DNA of 64,000 bases from Cypionkella aquatica (GCF_030161095.1 NZ_BSPP01000007.1:434920-498919), one strand, 5' to 3'; shown: positions 26,290 to 35,316, counted from the first letter of the stretch. Numbers and translations: made by a program. The notes: generated from the sequence alone by a model not told the origin.

Positions 26290-26364
26290 TGGCTCCGGCG
26301 GTAGGGATCGAACCTACGGCCAAGCGATTAACAGTCGCTTGCTCTACCGCTGAGCTACGCCGGA
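26290..26364 (-). tRNA. tRNA-Asn (GTT)
   Basis: Reading the minus strand gives a 75-nt cloverleaf with encoded CCA: acceptor TCCGGCG pairing with CGCCGGA, D-arm GCTCAGCGGTAGAGC, anticodon stem AGCGA/TCGCT around loop CTGTTAA (anticodon GTT, Asn), and T-arm GTAGGTTCGATCCCTAC. The discriminator base is G. Its 3' end points to the gene remnants on the left, the side where integrating elements usually insert. Confidence 0.97.
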
Positions 26365-26434
26365 ACACGAGGGGTCTATAGCAAGGGTGTTTGGGGGCGG
26401 CAAGGGGGGTGCGTGAAGAAAAATGCAGCTTGGC

Positions 26435-27319
26435 TCAGATCAGGTGAAAAAATGCGTCTGGGGCGATAGTCTGGGGGGTGGTCACAAGTTTTCTTTCATG
26501 CAGATCAATAAGATGCGCAAGAATGTTGCGCGCGGCAGCGCCCAGCAACGCGGGCGGCGTATCGGTATAGAGCTGGGCCGCAAGCCCATCGGGGCAGGCG
26601 GGGGCTTTGGCAAGGGCGGCAAGAATGGCTGCTTCGCGGGCGCGGCGATGGCGTGTCAGTTCCAACAGCCGCGCGGCGGGGTCGACGATGATCTCGCCAT
26701 GGCCGGGGTAGAAATGCTGCCAGTCACGGGCGGCCAGTTTCGCCAACGATTCCATATACTGCCCCATATCGCCATCGGGCGGCGAGATCAGGCTGCTTGA
26801 CCAGCCCATCACATGATCGCCGCTGAATAACGTCTCAGCCAGTGCAAAGCACAGATGCGCGCCCATGTGGCCGGGGGTGTGGATCGCCTCGATTTGCAAG
26901 CCGGCAAGCTGCAGGATCTCGCCATCCTTCACCGCCACGTCGGGAATGAAATCGGCATCAACGCCCTCGCCGCCACCGGTCAGCCCGGCGTCAACCAGCC
27001 TTTGCATCGGCATGCTGCGCCCGGCATCGGCTGCACCAAAGCCATAGCTGCGTGCGCCGGTTGCCGCCTGCAGCGCGGGCAGACCTGCCGAGTGATCCAG
27101 ATGCGGATGGCTGAGAAGAACTGCTCGCAAGGGCGCATTGCCCAGAACAACCAGCAGGCCGGCCAGATGATCGGGCAGGGCAGGGCCGGGGTCGATCAGC
27201 ACCGCGCCATCTGGACCAAGCAGGACATAGCTGTTGGTGCCGCTGCCTGTCATCGGGCTGGGGTTTCCCGCGCGCAGCCGCCACACACCGCCCGCGATCT
27301 GTTCTGCGCCCATTTGCAT
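26435..27319 (-). CDS. MBL-fold metallo-hydrolase (LACTB2-like)
   Basis: The 294-residue protein has the metallo-beta-lactamase fold: N-terminal strand with GSGTNSYVLLG and VLIDPGP, the metal motif HPHLDH (in LLSHPHLDHSAG), TPGHMGAHLCF, FSGDHVMGWS and FYPGHGEII, followed by a helical C-terminal extension (AREAAILAAL, AAARNILAHLIDLHERKLV) typical of LACTB2/RNase-type MBL hydrolases. Start ATG 27319 follows GGAAGG by 5 nt; ATG 27313 is also possible. It is divergent from the EnvZ-like kinase gene with only 43 bp between starts. Exact substrate unknown. Confidence 0.9.
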   Translation of the reverse strand: MQMGAEQIAGGVWRLRAGNPSPMTGSGTNSYVLLGPDGAVLIDPGPALPDHLAGLLVVLGNAPLRAVLLSHPHLDHSAGLPALQAATGARSYGFGAADAGRSMPMQRLVDAGLTGGGEGVDADFIPDVAVKDGEILQLAGLQIEAIHTPGHMGAHLCFALAETLFSGDHVMGWSSSLISPPDGDMGQYMESLAKLAARDWQHFYPGHGEIIVDPAARLLELTRHRRAREAAILAALAKAPACPDGLAAQLYTDTPPALLGAAARNILAHLIDLHERKLVTTPQTIAPDAFFHLI

Positions 27320-27362
27320 GCTGGCCTTCCCATCTTGCTGCGGCCCGGCTAATCTTGCGCCT

Positions 27363-28703
27363 ATGCAGCGCCGCCTCAAGCCCTTTCTGCCCCGCAGCCT
27401 GTTTGGCCGTGCAGCCCTTATTCTGGTGCTGCCCGTTGTGGTGGTGCAACTGATCGTGTCGATCGCCTTCATTCAGCGGCATTTCGACGGCGTCACCCGG
27501 CAGATGACTGGCGGCGTCACGATCGAGCTGCGCTATCTGCGCGCGCGCATGGAGGCGGTGTCCGATGCCGGTCAGGCGCAGGCAGTGGCCTATGATCTGG
27601 CGCGCGGCTTGGATCTGGGTCTGACCTTCCCGCTGGCCGAAGCTGACATTAGGCAAACCGACAGCCGGGAATGGTTCGATTATGCCGGGCGCGCCATCAC
27701 CGCGACACTGTACGAGCGGCTTTCTGGCGTGCGCGCGGTGGATCTGACCAGCAATCCCTTGGTGGTACAGGTCTATATGAACACCAACAAGGGCCCGTTG
27801 CGCATTGAGATCAAACGATCGCGCCTGTCTGCCAGCAACCCGCATCAATTGCTGGTCTGGATGGTGTTCACCTCGGCCTTGATGACCTTCATCGCCTATA
27901 TTTTCCTGCGCAACCAACTCAGCCCGATCACCCGCCTCGCCCGTGCCGCCGAAGCGTTCGGCAAGGGCCAGACCATGCCCTACAGCCCGCGTGGCGCAAC
28001 CGAAGTTCGCGCGGCGGGCAACGCGTTTTTGAACATGCGCGCCCGGATCGAGCGTCAGATCGAATCGCGCACCCAGATGCTGTCGGGCGTCAGCCACGAT
28101 CTGCGCACGCCGCTCACCCGGTTGAAACTTGGCCTTTCGTTCCTGCCCGAAGATGACGACACCCGTGCCTTGCAGCAAGACGTCGCGGATATGGAGCGTT
28201 TGGTGGATGAGTTTTTGTCCTTCGCGCGCGGCGATGCGATGGAGGAACCCGAATCTGTCAATCTGACCGCGCTGATGCACCATATTGTCGAGAACGCCCG
28301 CCGCATGGGCCAGCCGGTGACACTTGCTCCCGATAGTTCCCAACCCGGTGACGCACTGGAAACCGCCAAGCTGCGGCCGCAGGCGATCACCCGCGCCTTG
28401 GAAAACCTGATCGGCAATGCCGTGCGCCATGCGGCACAGGTCGAGGTCAGCCTGCAACGCTCGGACCGGGTATTGCGCTTTATCGTTGAAGACGACGGCC
28501 CCGGTATCGCCAAAGACCGCCGCGATGAGGCACTGGAGCCGTTCAAGCGGCTTGACCCAGCCCGCAACCCCAACAAAGGCGGCGGCGTGGGTTTGGGGCT
28601 GTCGATTGCCTCGGACATTGCCCGCAGCCATGGCGGCGCGTTGCGCTTGGGCGAAAGCGAACGCTTGGGCGGTTTGCGCGCAGAAATCAGCGTCGCGCGC
28701 TAA
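27363..28703 (+). CDS. EnvZ-like sensor histidine kinase
   Basis: The 446-residue protein has a first membrane helix (LILVLPVVVVQLIVSIAF, about 17-34), a periplasmic domain of about 130 residues with an FDGVTRQM start, a second helix (LLVWMVFTSALMTFIAYIF, about 162-180), a HAMP segment (LARAAEAFGKGQ), a dimerisation domain with phospho-acceptor H245 in SHDLRTPLTRLKL, and an ATPase domain with N box ALENLIGNAVRHA, G1 EDDGPGIAKD and G2 GGVGLGLSI. In Rhodobacterales this type usually pairs with an OmpR-like regulator; none is adjacent here. The upstream frame is open, but 27363 gives the normal N-terminus. Confidence 0.92.
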   Translation: MQRRLKPFLPRSLFGRAALILVLPVVVVQLIVSIAFIQRHFDGVTRQMTGGVTIELRYLRARMEAVSDAGQAQAVAYDLARGLDLGLTFPLAEADIRQTDSREWFDYAGRAITATLYERLSGVRAVDLTSNPLVVQVYMNTNKGPLRIEIKRSRLSASNPHQLLVWMVFTSALMTFIAYIFLRNQLSPITRLARAAEAFGKGQTMPYSPRGATEVRAAGNAFLNMRARIERQIESRTQMLSGVSHDLRTPLTRLKLGLSFLPEDDDTRALQQDVADMERLVDEFLSFARGDAMEEPESVNLTALMHHIVENARRMGQPVTLAPDSSQPGDALETAKLRPQAITRALENLIGNAVRHAAQVEVSLQRSDRVLRFIVEDDGPGIAKDRRDEALEPFKRLDPARNPNKGGGVGLGLSIASDIARSHGGALRLGESERLGGLRAEISVAR

Positions 28704-29015
28704 GCAACCGCCCCATTCCGGCGCAAACGATCTGCTGCCGCCCCGTTGAAACCCGGCTTGCGCTGCCCTATCTGCCAAGCGCGGCCAGAAACGGACAGGC
28801 ACGCGCAGAAACGGGCGACAGCAGCGCATCCAGAGCCGCCGCCGCCCTCGCGTATCCGCCAAATTTTCAGCACAGCTTTGCTAAAGATCACCACTATCCC
28901 GCGCCGATTGTTTCAATGCGCCCGCCCGCCCTTGCACCCCCCGGCGCGCAACACTAAGACTCTGGAAAGCATCAGGCGATTACACAAGTTCCACGGACCA
29001 ACAGGCAGGTTTTTC

Positions 29016-29645
29016 ATGCGCGATCCAGTTGACCACTATATGAATACTCTTGTGCCGATGGTGGTCGAACAGACCAGCCGCGGCGAACGCGCCTACGACA
29101 TTTTCAGCCGTATGCTGAAAGAGCGCATCATTTTCCTTGCAGGCCCAGTGCATGACGGGATGTCGTCGCTGATCTGCGCCCAGCTTCTGTTCCTTGAGGC
29201 CGAGAACCCCTCCAAGGAAATTTCTATGTATATCAACAGCCCCGGCGGCGTTGTCACCTCGGGCCTGTCGATTTACGACACGATGCAATACATCCGCCCC
29301 AAGGTTTCGACCCTGGTGATCGGTCAAGCCGCCTCGATGGGCTCGCTGCTGCTGACGGCTGGCGAAAAGGGCATGCGCTTCTCGCTTCCGAACTCCCGCG
29401 TGATGGTGCACCAACCTTCTGGCGGGTATCAGGGGCAGGCGACCGACATCATGATTCACGCGCGTGAGACCGAAAAGCTCAAGCGCCGCTTGAACGAGAT
29501 TTACGAAAAGCACACCGGCAACAGCTACGAAGCCGTGGAAGCCGCGCTAGAGCGTGACAATTTCAAATCCGCCGAAGAAGCCAAGGAATGGGGCCTCATC
29601 GACGAGATTCTCGAAAGCCGTGGCAAGGTAGACGAAGTAAAGTAA
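29016..29645 (+). CDS. clpP: ATP-dependent Clp protease proteolytic subunit ClpP
   Basis: The 209-residue protein is a standard ClpP with catalytic triad S107 ([11 protein letters not shown]), H132 (NSRVMVHQP) and D181 (LERDNF), plus the handle region [10 protein letters not shown]. It forms the tetradecameric proteolytic chamber that works with ClpX encoded 135 bp downstream (and ClpA elsewhere). Start ATG 29016 is chosen because the longer upstream frame has no ClpP-like sequence. The N-terminus [20 protein letters not shown] is typical of alphaproteobacterial ClpP. Confidence 0.98.
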   Translation: MRDPVDHYMNTLVPMVVEQTSRGERAYDIFSRMLKERIIFLAGPVHDGMSSLICAQLLFLEAENPSKEISMYINSPGGVVTSGLSIYDTMQYIRPKVSTLVIGQAASMGSLLLTAGEKGMRFSLPNSRVMVHQPSGGYQGQATDIMIHARETEKLKRRLNEIYEKHTGNSYEAVEAALERDNFKSAEEAKEWGLIDEILESRGKVDEVK

Positions 29646-29780
29646 GCCCGTCGCCCCCGGCCAAAACCGGGGGCAATTTCGACCCGCCCGCATCGGGTGG
29701 CACTTTCGCATTGTGGAGGTTTGGGCCTTGGCCTACACTTCCCTGACATACCCTCCAAGAACGCAGGGCAGAGGATACTC

Positions 29781-31046
29781 ATGGCGAACAATTCCGGCAG
29801 CGACAGCAAGAACACGCTCTATTGTTCCTTCTGCGGCAAAAGCCAGCACGAGGTGCGCAAGCTGATCGCCGGCCCGACCGTTTTCATCTGTGATGAATGT
29901 GTCGAGCTGTGCATGGACATCATCCGCGAAGAAACCAAGACCACCGGGCTGAAAACCACCGATGGCGTGCCAACGCCGCGTGATATCTGCAAGGTGCTGG
30001 ATGATTACGTCATCGGCCAGATCCACGCCAAGCGCGTGCTGTCGGTCGCGGTGCACAACCACTACAAGCGTCTGAACCACGCCAGCAAAACCGACATTGA
30101 ACTGTCGAAATCCAACATCCTGCTGATTGGCCCGACGGGTTGCGGCAAGACGCTGCTGGCGCAGACCTTGGCCCGTATTCTCGACGTGCCATTCACCATG
30201 GCCGATGCGACGACGCTGACCGAGGCTGGCTATGTCGGCGAAGATGTTGAAAACATCATCCTGAAATTGCTGCAAGCGTCCGAATATAACGTCGAACGCG
30301 CACAGCGCGGCATCGTCTATATCGACGAGGTCGACAAGATCACCCGCAAGTCTGACAACCCCTCGATCACCCGCGACGTGTCGGGCGAAGGCGTGCAGCA
30401 GGCTTTGCTGAAGATCATGGAAGGCACCGTTGCATCGGTTCCGCCGCAAGGTGGCCGCAAGCATCCGCAGCAGGAATTCCTGCAAGTCGACACCACCAAC
30501 ATCCTGTTCATCTGCGGCGGGGCGTTCTCGGGGCTTGAGAAGATCATCGCGCAACGCGGCAAAGGCTCGGCTATCGGCTTTGGTGCTGCGGTGAAAGACC
30601 CGGAAGAACGTGGTGCTGGCGAGTTGTTCCAAGAGTTGGAGCCGGAAGATCTGCTGAAATTCGGTCTGATCCCGGAGTTTGTCGGCCGTCTGCCGGTGAT
30701 TGCCACTCTGACCGATCTCGACGAATCCGCGTTGATCACAATTTTGACCGAGCCGAAGAACGCTTTGGTCAAGCAATACCAGCGCCTGTTCGACATCGAA
30801 GGCACCAAGCTGACTTTCACGCCCGACGCTTTGACCGCCATCGCCAAACGCGCGATCAAGCGCAAAACCGGCGCGCGCGGCTTGCGCTCGATCATGGAAG
30901 GTATCTTGCTGAACACCATGTTCGAACTGCCCGGCATGGACGACGTTGAAGAAGTCGTGGTCAACGAAGAGGCCGTCAACAACGGTGCGGCCCCCTTGTT
31001 GGTCCACACTGAAGCCAAGAAAAAAGAGCCTGCGACTGCGGGCTAA
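29781..31046 (+). CDS. clpX: ATP-dependent Clp protease ATP-binding subunit ClpX
   Basis: The 421-residue protein has the N-terminal zinc-binding domain ([11 protein letters not shown]...CDECVELC), Walker [13 protein letters not shown], Walker [10 protein letters not shown], sensor/arginine-finger region [12 protein letters not shown], and the ClpP-contact IGF loop ([10 protein letters not shown]). Length matches ClpX (about 420). It unfolds tagged proteins and feeds them to ClpP. Start ATG 29781 follows GAGGATACTC. An intrinsic terminator follows at 31099. Confidence 0.98.
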   Translation: MANNSGSDSKNTLYCSFCGKSQHEVRKLIAGPTVFICDECVELCMDIIREETKTTGLKTTDGVPTPRDICKVLDDYVIGQIHAKRVLSVAVHNHYKRLNHASKTDIELSKSNILLIGPTGCGKTLLAQTLARILDVPFTMADATTLTEAGYVGEDVENIILKLLQASEYNVERAQRGIVYIDEVDKITRKSDNPSITRDVSGEGVQQALLKIMEGTVASVPPQGGRKHPQQEFLQVDTTNILFICGGAFSGLEKIIAQRGKGSAIGFGAAVKDPEERGAGELFQELEPEDLLKFGLIPEFVGRLPVIATLTDLDESALITILTEPKNALVKQYQRLFDIEGTKLTFTPDALTAIAKRAIKRKTGARGLRSIMEGILLNTMFELPGMDDVEEVVVNEEAVNNGAAPLLVHTEAKKKEPATAG

Positions 31047-31060
31047 ACCAAAGCCACGCC

Positions 31061-31082
31061 GCCCCGGACTTGATCCGGGGCC
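31061..31082. repeat. REP-like palindrome, copy 1
   Basis: CCCCGGA-CTTGA-TCCGGGG flanked by G and CC. Its pattern recurs in the pairs at 31417-31477 and 35317-35389. It lies between the clpX stop and the clpX terminator. It looks like a dispersed intergenic palindrome of the kind found in many copies in Rhodobacteraceae genomes. Confidence 0.75.
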
Positions 31083-31098
31083 TCTTGCAAGACCAGAA

Positions 31099-31132
31099 AG
31101 CCCCGGCCAAGTGTCGGGGCTTTTGCTTTTTT
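31099..31132 (+). terminator. Intrinsic terminator after clpX
   Basis: AGCCCCG and CGGGGCT form a perfect 7-bp GC-rich stem with a 9-nt loop, followed by TTTGCTTTTTT. It lies 53 bp after the clpX stop codon and is a convincing Rho-independent terminator. Confidence 0.85.
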
Positions 31133-31542
31133 GACTGGATGAACAGGCACAACGGGGCTCGTCTTTGCCCGATTTGTCCGGCGACAAATCGGGCCGCGCC
31201 TGCGTGCCCGTAGGCAGGCGCGTTGCCGCGCCCGCCCAGTCAGGCGCGCCCCGATTTTGAGAGCGACTGCTTGCTGCCCTGCTCCACTTGCTCCACGGCG
31301 TTCCGCCTTATGAGCAACTCACTGAAGAACTCTGCCCCGCAGAGTTTTTGCCCGGTTCGCGGGCAACCCTGAAACCAAGCGCAGAATGTGCGGTGTAATC
31401 CCCGCCACACTCCGCCGCCCCGGACTTGATCCGGGGCCTTAGGCGACCACCAAGAGGCCCCGGATCAAGTCCGGGGCGCCGTGGAGATGAAACCCGGCCT
31501 TTCCCCATTGCAAGCCCTCCCGATCTGCCCAATCATTGCCCC
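31133..31542. other. Hairpin-rich intergenic region
   Basis: No gene is supported in this stretch. It holds a perfect hairpin at 31168-31193 (CCCGATTTGTC/GACAAATCGGG, tetraloop CGGC), a GC-rich hairpin near 31200-31222, a hairpin at 31328-31346 (AACTCTGC/GCAGAGTT) directly followed by a second one (TTGCCCG/CGGGCAA), and the REP-like pair at 31417-31477. The AACTCT...AGAGTT hairpin followed by TGCCCGG recurs at 55155-55183. Confidence 0.6.
31417..31477. repeat. REP-like palindromes, inverted pair (copies 2 and 3)
   Basis: Copy 2 (31417-31438) and copy 3 (31456-31477) carry the same palindrome as 31061-31082 in opposite flank orientation, separated by 17 bp, so the whole unit can fold into one long hairpin. 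Paired inverted copies are the usual form of REP/BIME elements. Confidence 0.75.
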
Positions 31543-33288
31543 ATGAACCGCGCTGATCTCCTCCCCGAACCCGATCTGCCAAACGGCGCTGACCTTCTGG
31601 CCGAGGGCCGCGCGCTCGCAAGCCTCTGGCAAACCGGCCCCTCGGCCTTTCTGACCCATTACGACACCGCCTCTGAACTCGAATACAAACGGCAGGCGAT
31701 GGCGCAGGGCCGGGTGATGCAGCACGCGCAGATCGGTTACCGCGACCCCACTAAAAGCATCCGTGCCTACCACGATATCTGGGCCGCCTGCGATGCGGCA
31801 GGCATGCGGCTGGATCGCTATGGCCTCTGCCTCGATTGGTCGATGGCCTTACCCCGCGCCATCCGCGCCCGCGCCCAACGCGGCACGGGCATGATTCTGC
31901 CCACCATCGAGGATTTCATAACCCTCGCCAACGCCGCCCCCGTCGCCGCCCATTTCGGCGATTTCGTGCTGGGCTTTCCCGCCGCCTTGGAAAACACCCA
32001 AGCCGCCCTGACCGCAGGGGCGACCGCCATCGGCAACCTTGGCCAGTATTTCACCTTCCGCGTCCCCGGCCATGACGACGATATCGCGGCGACCAAAGCC
32101 ACCGTCACAGCCCTCGGCCTGATCGCCGCCCAATCCCGCCCCGTGATGATCCATTCCAACATTGACGATGGCTTTGCCGCGCAATTCACCGATCTTGCCA
32201 ACGCCTTGGGGATGATTCTGGTCGAGCGTGACATCGCCGCCCTGATCGGCGCCCCGATCGGCCACGCCTTTGGCCACCATTTCAGCGATCCACTCGCCCG
32301 CCTTGCCTTCCAACAGGCGCTTGCTGCCGAAGGCGCCGCCCCCGGTACGATGATCTACGGCAACACAACTTCCTATCGCGGCACGCCTGCGCAAAACTGG
32401 GCGGCGCTTTCCGCCTATCTGATGGTCGATGCCTTGGGCCAACAACGCGCCCCATCGGGTCACGCCATCAACCCGGTCCCCCTCACCGAAAACCAACGCA
32501 TCCCCGAGGTCGACGAGGTCATCGAGGCGCAATTGTTCGCAGGTCGCCTGATCGAGATGGCGGGCAGCTGGCAGTCGATGATCGACCCCGCGGCCGTCGG
32601 CAGCCTAAGCCAAACCCTGCGCCACGGCGCGCATGTCTTCCGCAAAAACCTCTGGGCGGGGTTGACCGAGGCTGGCATCGACACCAGCGATGCCTTTGAA
32701 TGTTTGCTAGCCCTGCGCCGCATGGGCGGGCGTCGTATCGAGGCCAGCTATGGCGCGGGCAAACTTGATCCGCGTGCGATGGGGGGCCGCACCCCCATCG
32801 TGCCCGCCACCATACTGTCCGAAATCGCCCATATGGCTGCAGCGGCCCTTGGTCCCAACCCTCCCAGCCTGCCCGATTTGAACATCCTCGTCGCCACATC
32901 CGACGTGCATGAACACGGCAAAATGCTGCTGGAAGAGATGCTGAACCAACTCGGCGCAACGGCCATCGACGGTGGCACCTCGACGGATCCCGACCGCATC
33001 ATCGCGCAAACCATCGCAACCTCCCCTGACGCCATCGCCATTTCCACCTACAACGGCGTCGCACTCAGCTATTACCAAGCCCTGCGCGCGGGCCTTGACC
33101 GCCACGGCCTGACCACCCCCATCCTGATCGGCGGCCGCCTGAACCAGATCCCCGAAGGCTCCAACACCTCGCTGCCGCAAGACGTCGGTGACCAGCTTGC
33201 CGCCGAAGGCGCGCTGGTCTGCCGCGATGCCGCCGAACTTGTGCCGAACTTGCAGCAGATTGCAGCCCGTCGCCTGCGTGCCCCCTAG
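31543..33288 (+). CDS. Cobalamin-binding protein with mutase-like N-terminal domain
   Basis: The 581-residue protein has a C-terminal B12-binding domain (about 440-575) with the DxHxxG motif D454-V-H456-E-H-G459 and the following IDGGTSTDPDRI and PILIGG segments, indicating base-off/His-on cobalamin binding. The N-terminal about 400 residues (MQHAQIGYRDPTKSIRAYHD, LILGFPAAL-like GFPAALENTQAALTAGATAI, GNLGQYFTFR) look like a TIM barrel similar in style to methylaspartate (glutamate) mutase large subunits, but I cannot place it in a characterised family. Start ATG 31543 is chosen because the upstream frame runs through the REP repeats. It stands alone between clpX and the complex I subunit gene. 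The reaction is unknown. Confidence 0.75.
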   Translation: MNRADLLPEPDLPNGADLLAEGRALASLWQTGPSAFLTHYDTASELEYKRQAMAQGRVMQHAQIGYRDPTKSIRAYHDIWAACDAAGMRLDRYGLCLDWSMALPRAIRARAQRGTGMILPTIEDFITLANAAPVAAHFGDFVLGFPAALENTQAALTAGATAIGNLGQYFTFRVPGHDDDIAATKATVTALGLIAAQSRPVMIHSNIDDGFAAQFTDLANALGMILVERDIAALIGAPIGHAFGHHFSDPLARLAFQQALAAEGAAPGTMIYGNTTSYRGTPAQNWAALSAYLMVDALGQQRAPSGHAINPVPLTENQRIPEVDEVIEAQLFAGRLIEMAGSWQSMIDPAAVGSLSQTLRHGAHVFRKNLWAGLTEAGIDTSDAFECLLALRRMGGRRIEASYGAGKLDPRAMGGRTPIVPATILSEIAHMAAAALGPNPPSLPDLNILVATSDVHEHGKMLLEEMLNQLGATAIDGGTSTDPDRIIAQTIATSPDAIAISTYNGVALSYYQALRAGLDRHGLTTPILIGGRLNQIPEGSNTSLPQDVGDQLAAEGALVCRDAAELVPNLQQIAARRLRAP

Positions 33289-33339
33289 ACCTTGCCGCGC
33301 CTTTCGGCCATATCACAACAAACCCCTGCGGAGGCTTCC

Positions 33340-33714
33340 ATGTATTTCCTCAAGCGACTGCTGACCTGGTGGAACAGCCAAACCCTTGGCACCCAGATCT
33401 ATACCGCCCGCAAGGGTCAAAAGGTTGGCGAGGATGAGCAGGGCAATATCTATTACCAAACCGCCGACACCAAGCGCCGCTGGGTGATCTACAACGGCGA
33501 ATCCGAAGCGTCACGGGTTTCCCCCGATTGGCACGGCTGGCTGCATTTCACCTGGGATCAACCGCCGACCAAAGCTCCGCTGAAACATAAACCGTGGGAG
33601 CAGCCGCATCAGGAAAACCTGACCGGCACCGCCGCCGCCTATGCGCCGCCCGGCTCGATCCGCGCCACCGCCCCAGCCAAGCGCAGCGATTATGAGGCGT
33701 GGCAGCCCGAATGA
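33340..33714 (+). CDS. NDUFA12-like complex I accessory subunit
   Basis: The 124-residue protein matches the NDUFA12/B17.2 family: [58 protein letters not shown]. This is one of the few supernumerary NADH:ubiquinone oxidoreductase subunits shared by alphaproteobacteria and mitochondria. It associates with the peripheral arm of complex I. Start ATG 33340 follows GGAGGC. The mlaD gene follows after 16 bp. Its presence supports the alphaproteobacterial assignment. Confidence 0.93.
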   Translation: MYFLKRLLTWWNSQTLGTQIYTARKGQKVGEDEQGNIYYQTADTKRRWVIYNGESEASRVSPDWHGWLHFTWDQPPTKAPLKHKPWEQPHQENLTGTAAAYAPPGSIRATAPAKRSDYEAWQPE

Positions 33715-33730
33715 TCTGCGAGCAGCAATA

Positions 33731-34207
33731 ATGTCCGAAAATCGCGCAGAAATACTGGCCGGAGCCGCCGTGCTTGCAGCCGCTATAGGCTTTCTGGTCT
33801 ATGCCACCGGTGGCTCTGGCCTGTCCGCCGCCGCTGGCACTTATCCATTGAAAGCCTCATTCCGTTCGGTCGATGGCATCACGCCGGGATCAGACGTTCG
33901 CCTTGCGGGCGTCAAAGTCGGCAGTATCACTGCGCTGACGCTGAACCCCGAGACGTTCTTTGCCGATGCCAGCATTGCCATTGACAGCAAGATTCAATTG
34001 CCGACTGATACCGCCATTCTGATCTCATCCGAAGGCCTGCTTGGCGGAAATTTTGTCGAGCTGGTGCCGGGCGGTGCGCCCGATATTCTGGCCCCGGGCG
34101 ACGAGATTGAAGACACCCAAGGCTCGGTCAGCCTGATTTCACTGCTGATGAAATTCGTCTCGGGCGGATCGTCGGGCGACAAACCCGCAGCCCCGGCCAC
34201 GCCATGA
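33731..34207 (+). CDS. mlaD: Outer membrane lipid asymmetry protein MlaD (MCE domain)
   Basis: The 158-residue protein has one N-terminal membrane anchor (ILAGAAVLAAAIGFLVYA, about 8-25) and a single MCE domain (YPLKASFRSVDGITPGSDVRLAGVKVG, given here in part as FRSVDGITPGSDVRLAGVKVG; then SSEGLLGGNFVELVPGG). It forms the hexameric periplasmic ring that carries phospholipid between the membranes with an MlaFEB ABC complex, which is not in this window. Its stop overlaps the next gene start by 4 nt. Confidence 0.93.
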   Translation: MSENRAEILAGAAVLAAAIGFLVYATGGSGLSAAAGTYPLKASFRSVDGITPGSDVRLAGVKVGSITALTLNPETFFADASIAIDSKIQLPTDTAILISSEGLLGGNFVELVPGGAPDILAPGDEIEDTQGSVSLISLLMKFVSGGSSGDKPAAPATP

Positions 34208-34650
34208 AACGGCTGGCGATGTGCCTTATGCTGCTGGCCAACACCGCCGCAGCGCAGGATGTCGCCGATGCGCCGGGGGCCAAGCTGCGCTTGCTGGATA
34301 AGCTGACTGGCAAAGTCACCGATCTTGATCTGTCCAGCGGCCAATCTGAAACCGTTGGCCGTCTGACCGTGCAAATGGACGCGTGCCGTTACGACCCTGA
34401 AAACCCCGCCGCCGAGGCGTTTGCGCATCTGACCATTCTGGATGCGATGCTGCCCGATCCGGTGTTCAACGGCTGGATGACGGCCTCCAGCCCGGCCCTG
34501 TCGGCGTTGGACAATGCCCGTTACGATGTTTGGGTGCTGCGTTGCGATGTGCCCGATGTGGTGCTGCCCGATGTGGGCGAGCCGCCCGAGGACACCCCGG
34601 GTGAGGGTCAGCCCGCCGAGGAAGATACCACCGATGATGGCAACGGCTGA
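34204..34650 (+). CDS. DUF2155-family exported protein
   Basis: The 148-residue protein has a signal peptide (MKRLAMCLMLLANTAAAQ, cleavage about residue 17) and the DUF2155 core: GAKLRLLDKLTGKVTDLDL, GRLTVQMDACRYDPENPAAE, AHLTILDA, PVFNGWMTASSPALSALDNARYDVWVLRC (quoted in part). The C-terminal tail is acidic and Pro/Glu-rich. It is coupled to mlaD by a 4-nt overlap, a usual pairing in Rhodobacteraceae. Its last 43 bp overlap the end of aat on the other strand. The function is not established; a periplasmic or envelope role is inferred from the signal and neighbours. Confidence 0.88.
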   Translation: MKRLAMCLMLLANTAAAQDVADAPGAKLRLLDKLTGKVTDLDLSSGQSETVGRLTVQMDACRYDPENPAAEAFAHLTILDAMLPDPVFNGWMTASSPALSALDNARYDVWVLRCDVPDVVLPDVGEPPEDTPGEGQPAEEDTTDDGNG

Positions 34651-35243
34651 TACCCCACAGGGCTAAAGCTGGCGTCGCCTTGGTGTGCCAGTGCCAAGCG
34701 GCGTTGATATTCGGCGCGCGGAATTTCCACAGCGCCAAGTGATGCCAGATGATCGGTCAGAAACTGCGTGTCAAACAACTGGAACCCGCCCGCCCGCAGC
34801 CGATGCAAAAGATAGGCAAGGGCGGTTTTTGACGCATTGGTTTGCCGCGAAAACATGCTTTCGCCAAAGAAAGCCGCGCCCAGCGTGACACCATACACCC
34901 CGCCGATCAGCGCCTCGCCTTCCCAGACCTCAAGGCTATGCGCGTGCCCCATCTGGTGCAATGCGGTATAAAGCGCCGTGATCTCGGCATTGATCCAGGT
35001 TTCCGCCCGATCCGCACAGCCTGCGACCACCTCGGAAAATGCTTCATTGACGCTCACCCGATAGCTCGCCGTCAGGATATGCTTGGCCAAGCTGCGCGAG
35101 ATATGAAACCCATCCAGCGGAAACACCCCGCGCCGCTTGGGATCAACCCAGTGGATTTCGGGATTGTCGCGGCTTTCGGCCATCGGGAAAATCCCCAAGC
35201 CATAAGCCCGCAGCAAAATCTCGGGGGTTAAACTTTGGTTCAT
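34608..35243 (-). CDS. aat: Leucyl/phenylalanyl-tRNA-protein transferase
   Basis: The 211-residue protein matches Aat: LLRAYGLGIFPMAESRDNPEIHWVDP (in part: YGLGIFPMAESR), PKRRGVFPLDGFHISRSL, TWINAEITALYTALHQMGHAHS, GVYGVTLGAAFFGESMFSR and FDTQFLTDHLASLGAVEI. It attaches Leu or Phe to N-terminal Arg/Lys, making substrates for ClpAP in the N-end rule pathway. Start ATG 35243 has AAAGGTGG upstream. It is convergent with, and overlaps by 43 bp, the DUF2155 gene. Confidence 0.96.
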   Translation of the reverse strand: MNQSLTPEILLRAYGLGIFPMAESRDNPEIHWVDPKRRGVFPLDGFHISRSLAKHILTASYRVSVNEAFSEVVAGCADRAETWINAEITALYTALHQMGHAHSLEVWEGEALIGGVYGVTLGAAFFGESMFSRQTNASKTALAYLLHRLRAGGFQLFDTQFLTDHLASLGAVEIPRAEYQRRLALAHQGDASFSPVGYQPLPSSVVSSSAG

Positions 35244-35316
35244 AGGGCCACCTTTATCTCTCGCCCTGTCAAGCAAACAACCCGCCCGGAATCAAGGCGC
35301 TTTAGCGCCGCCTTCC

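Noticed and set aside
26991-28862. 623-codon open frame antisense to the EnvZ-like gene
   Set aside because: It is a high-GC shadow of the kinase gene with no recognisable motif; the plus-strand frame has a full histidine kinase.
29733-31187. 484-codon open frame antisense to clpX
   Set aside because: clpX fills the region on the plus strand; the antisense frame is Asp/Gln/His-rich shadow sequence.
31308-31532. Small minus-strand protein across the REP-like repeats
   Set aside because: Its sequence is simply translated palindromes (RRPGLDPGPL-type stretches) and is not a gene.
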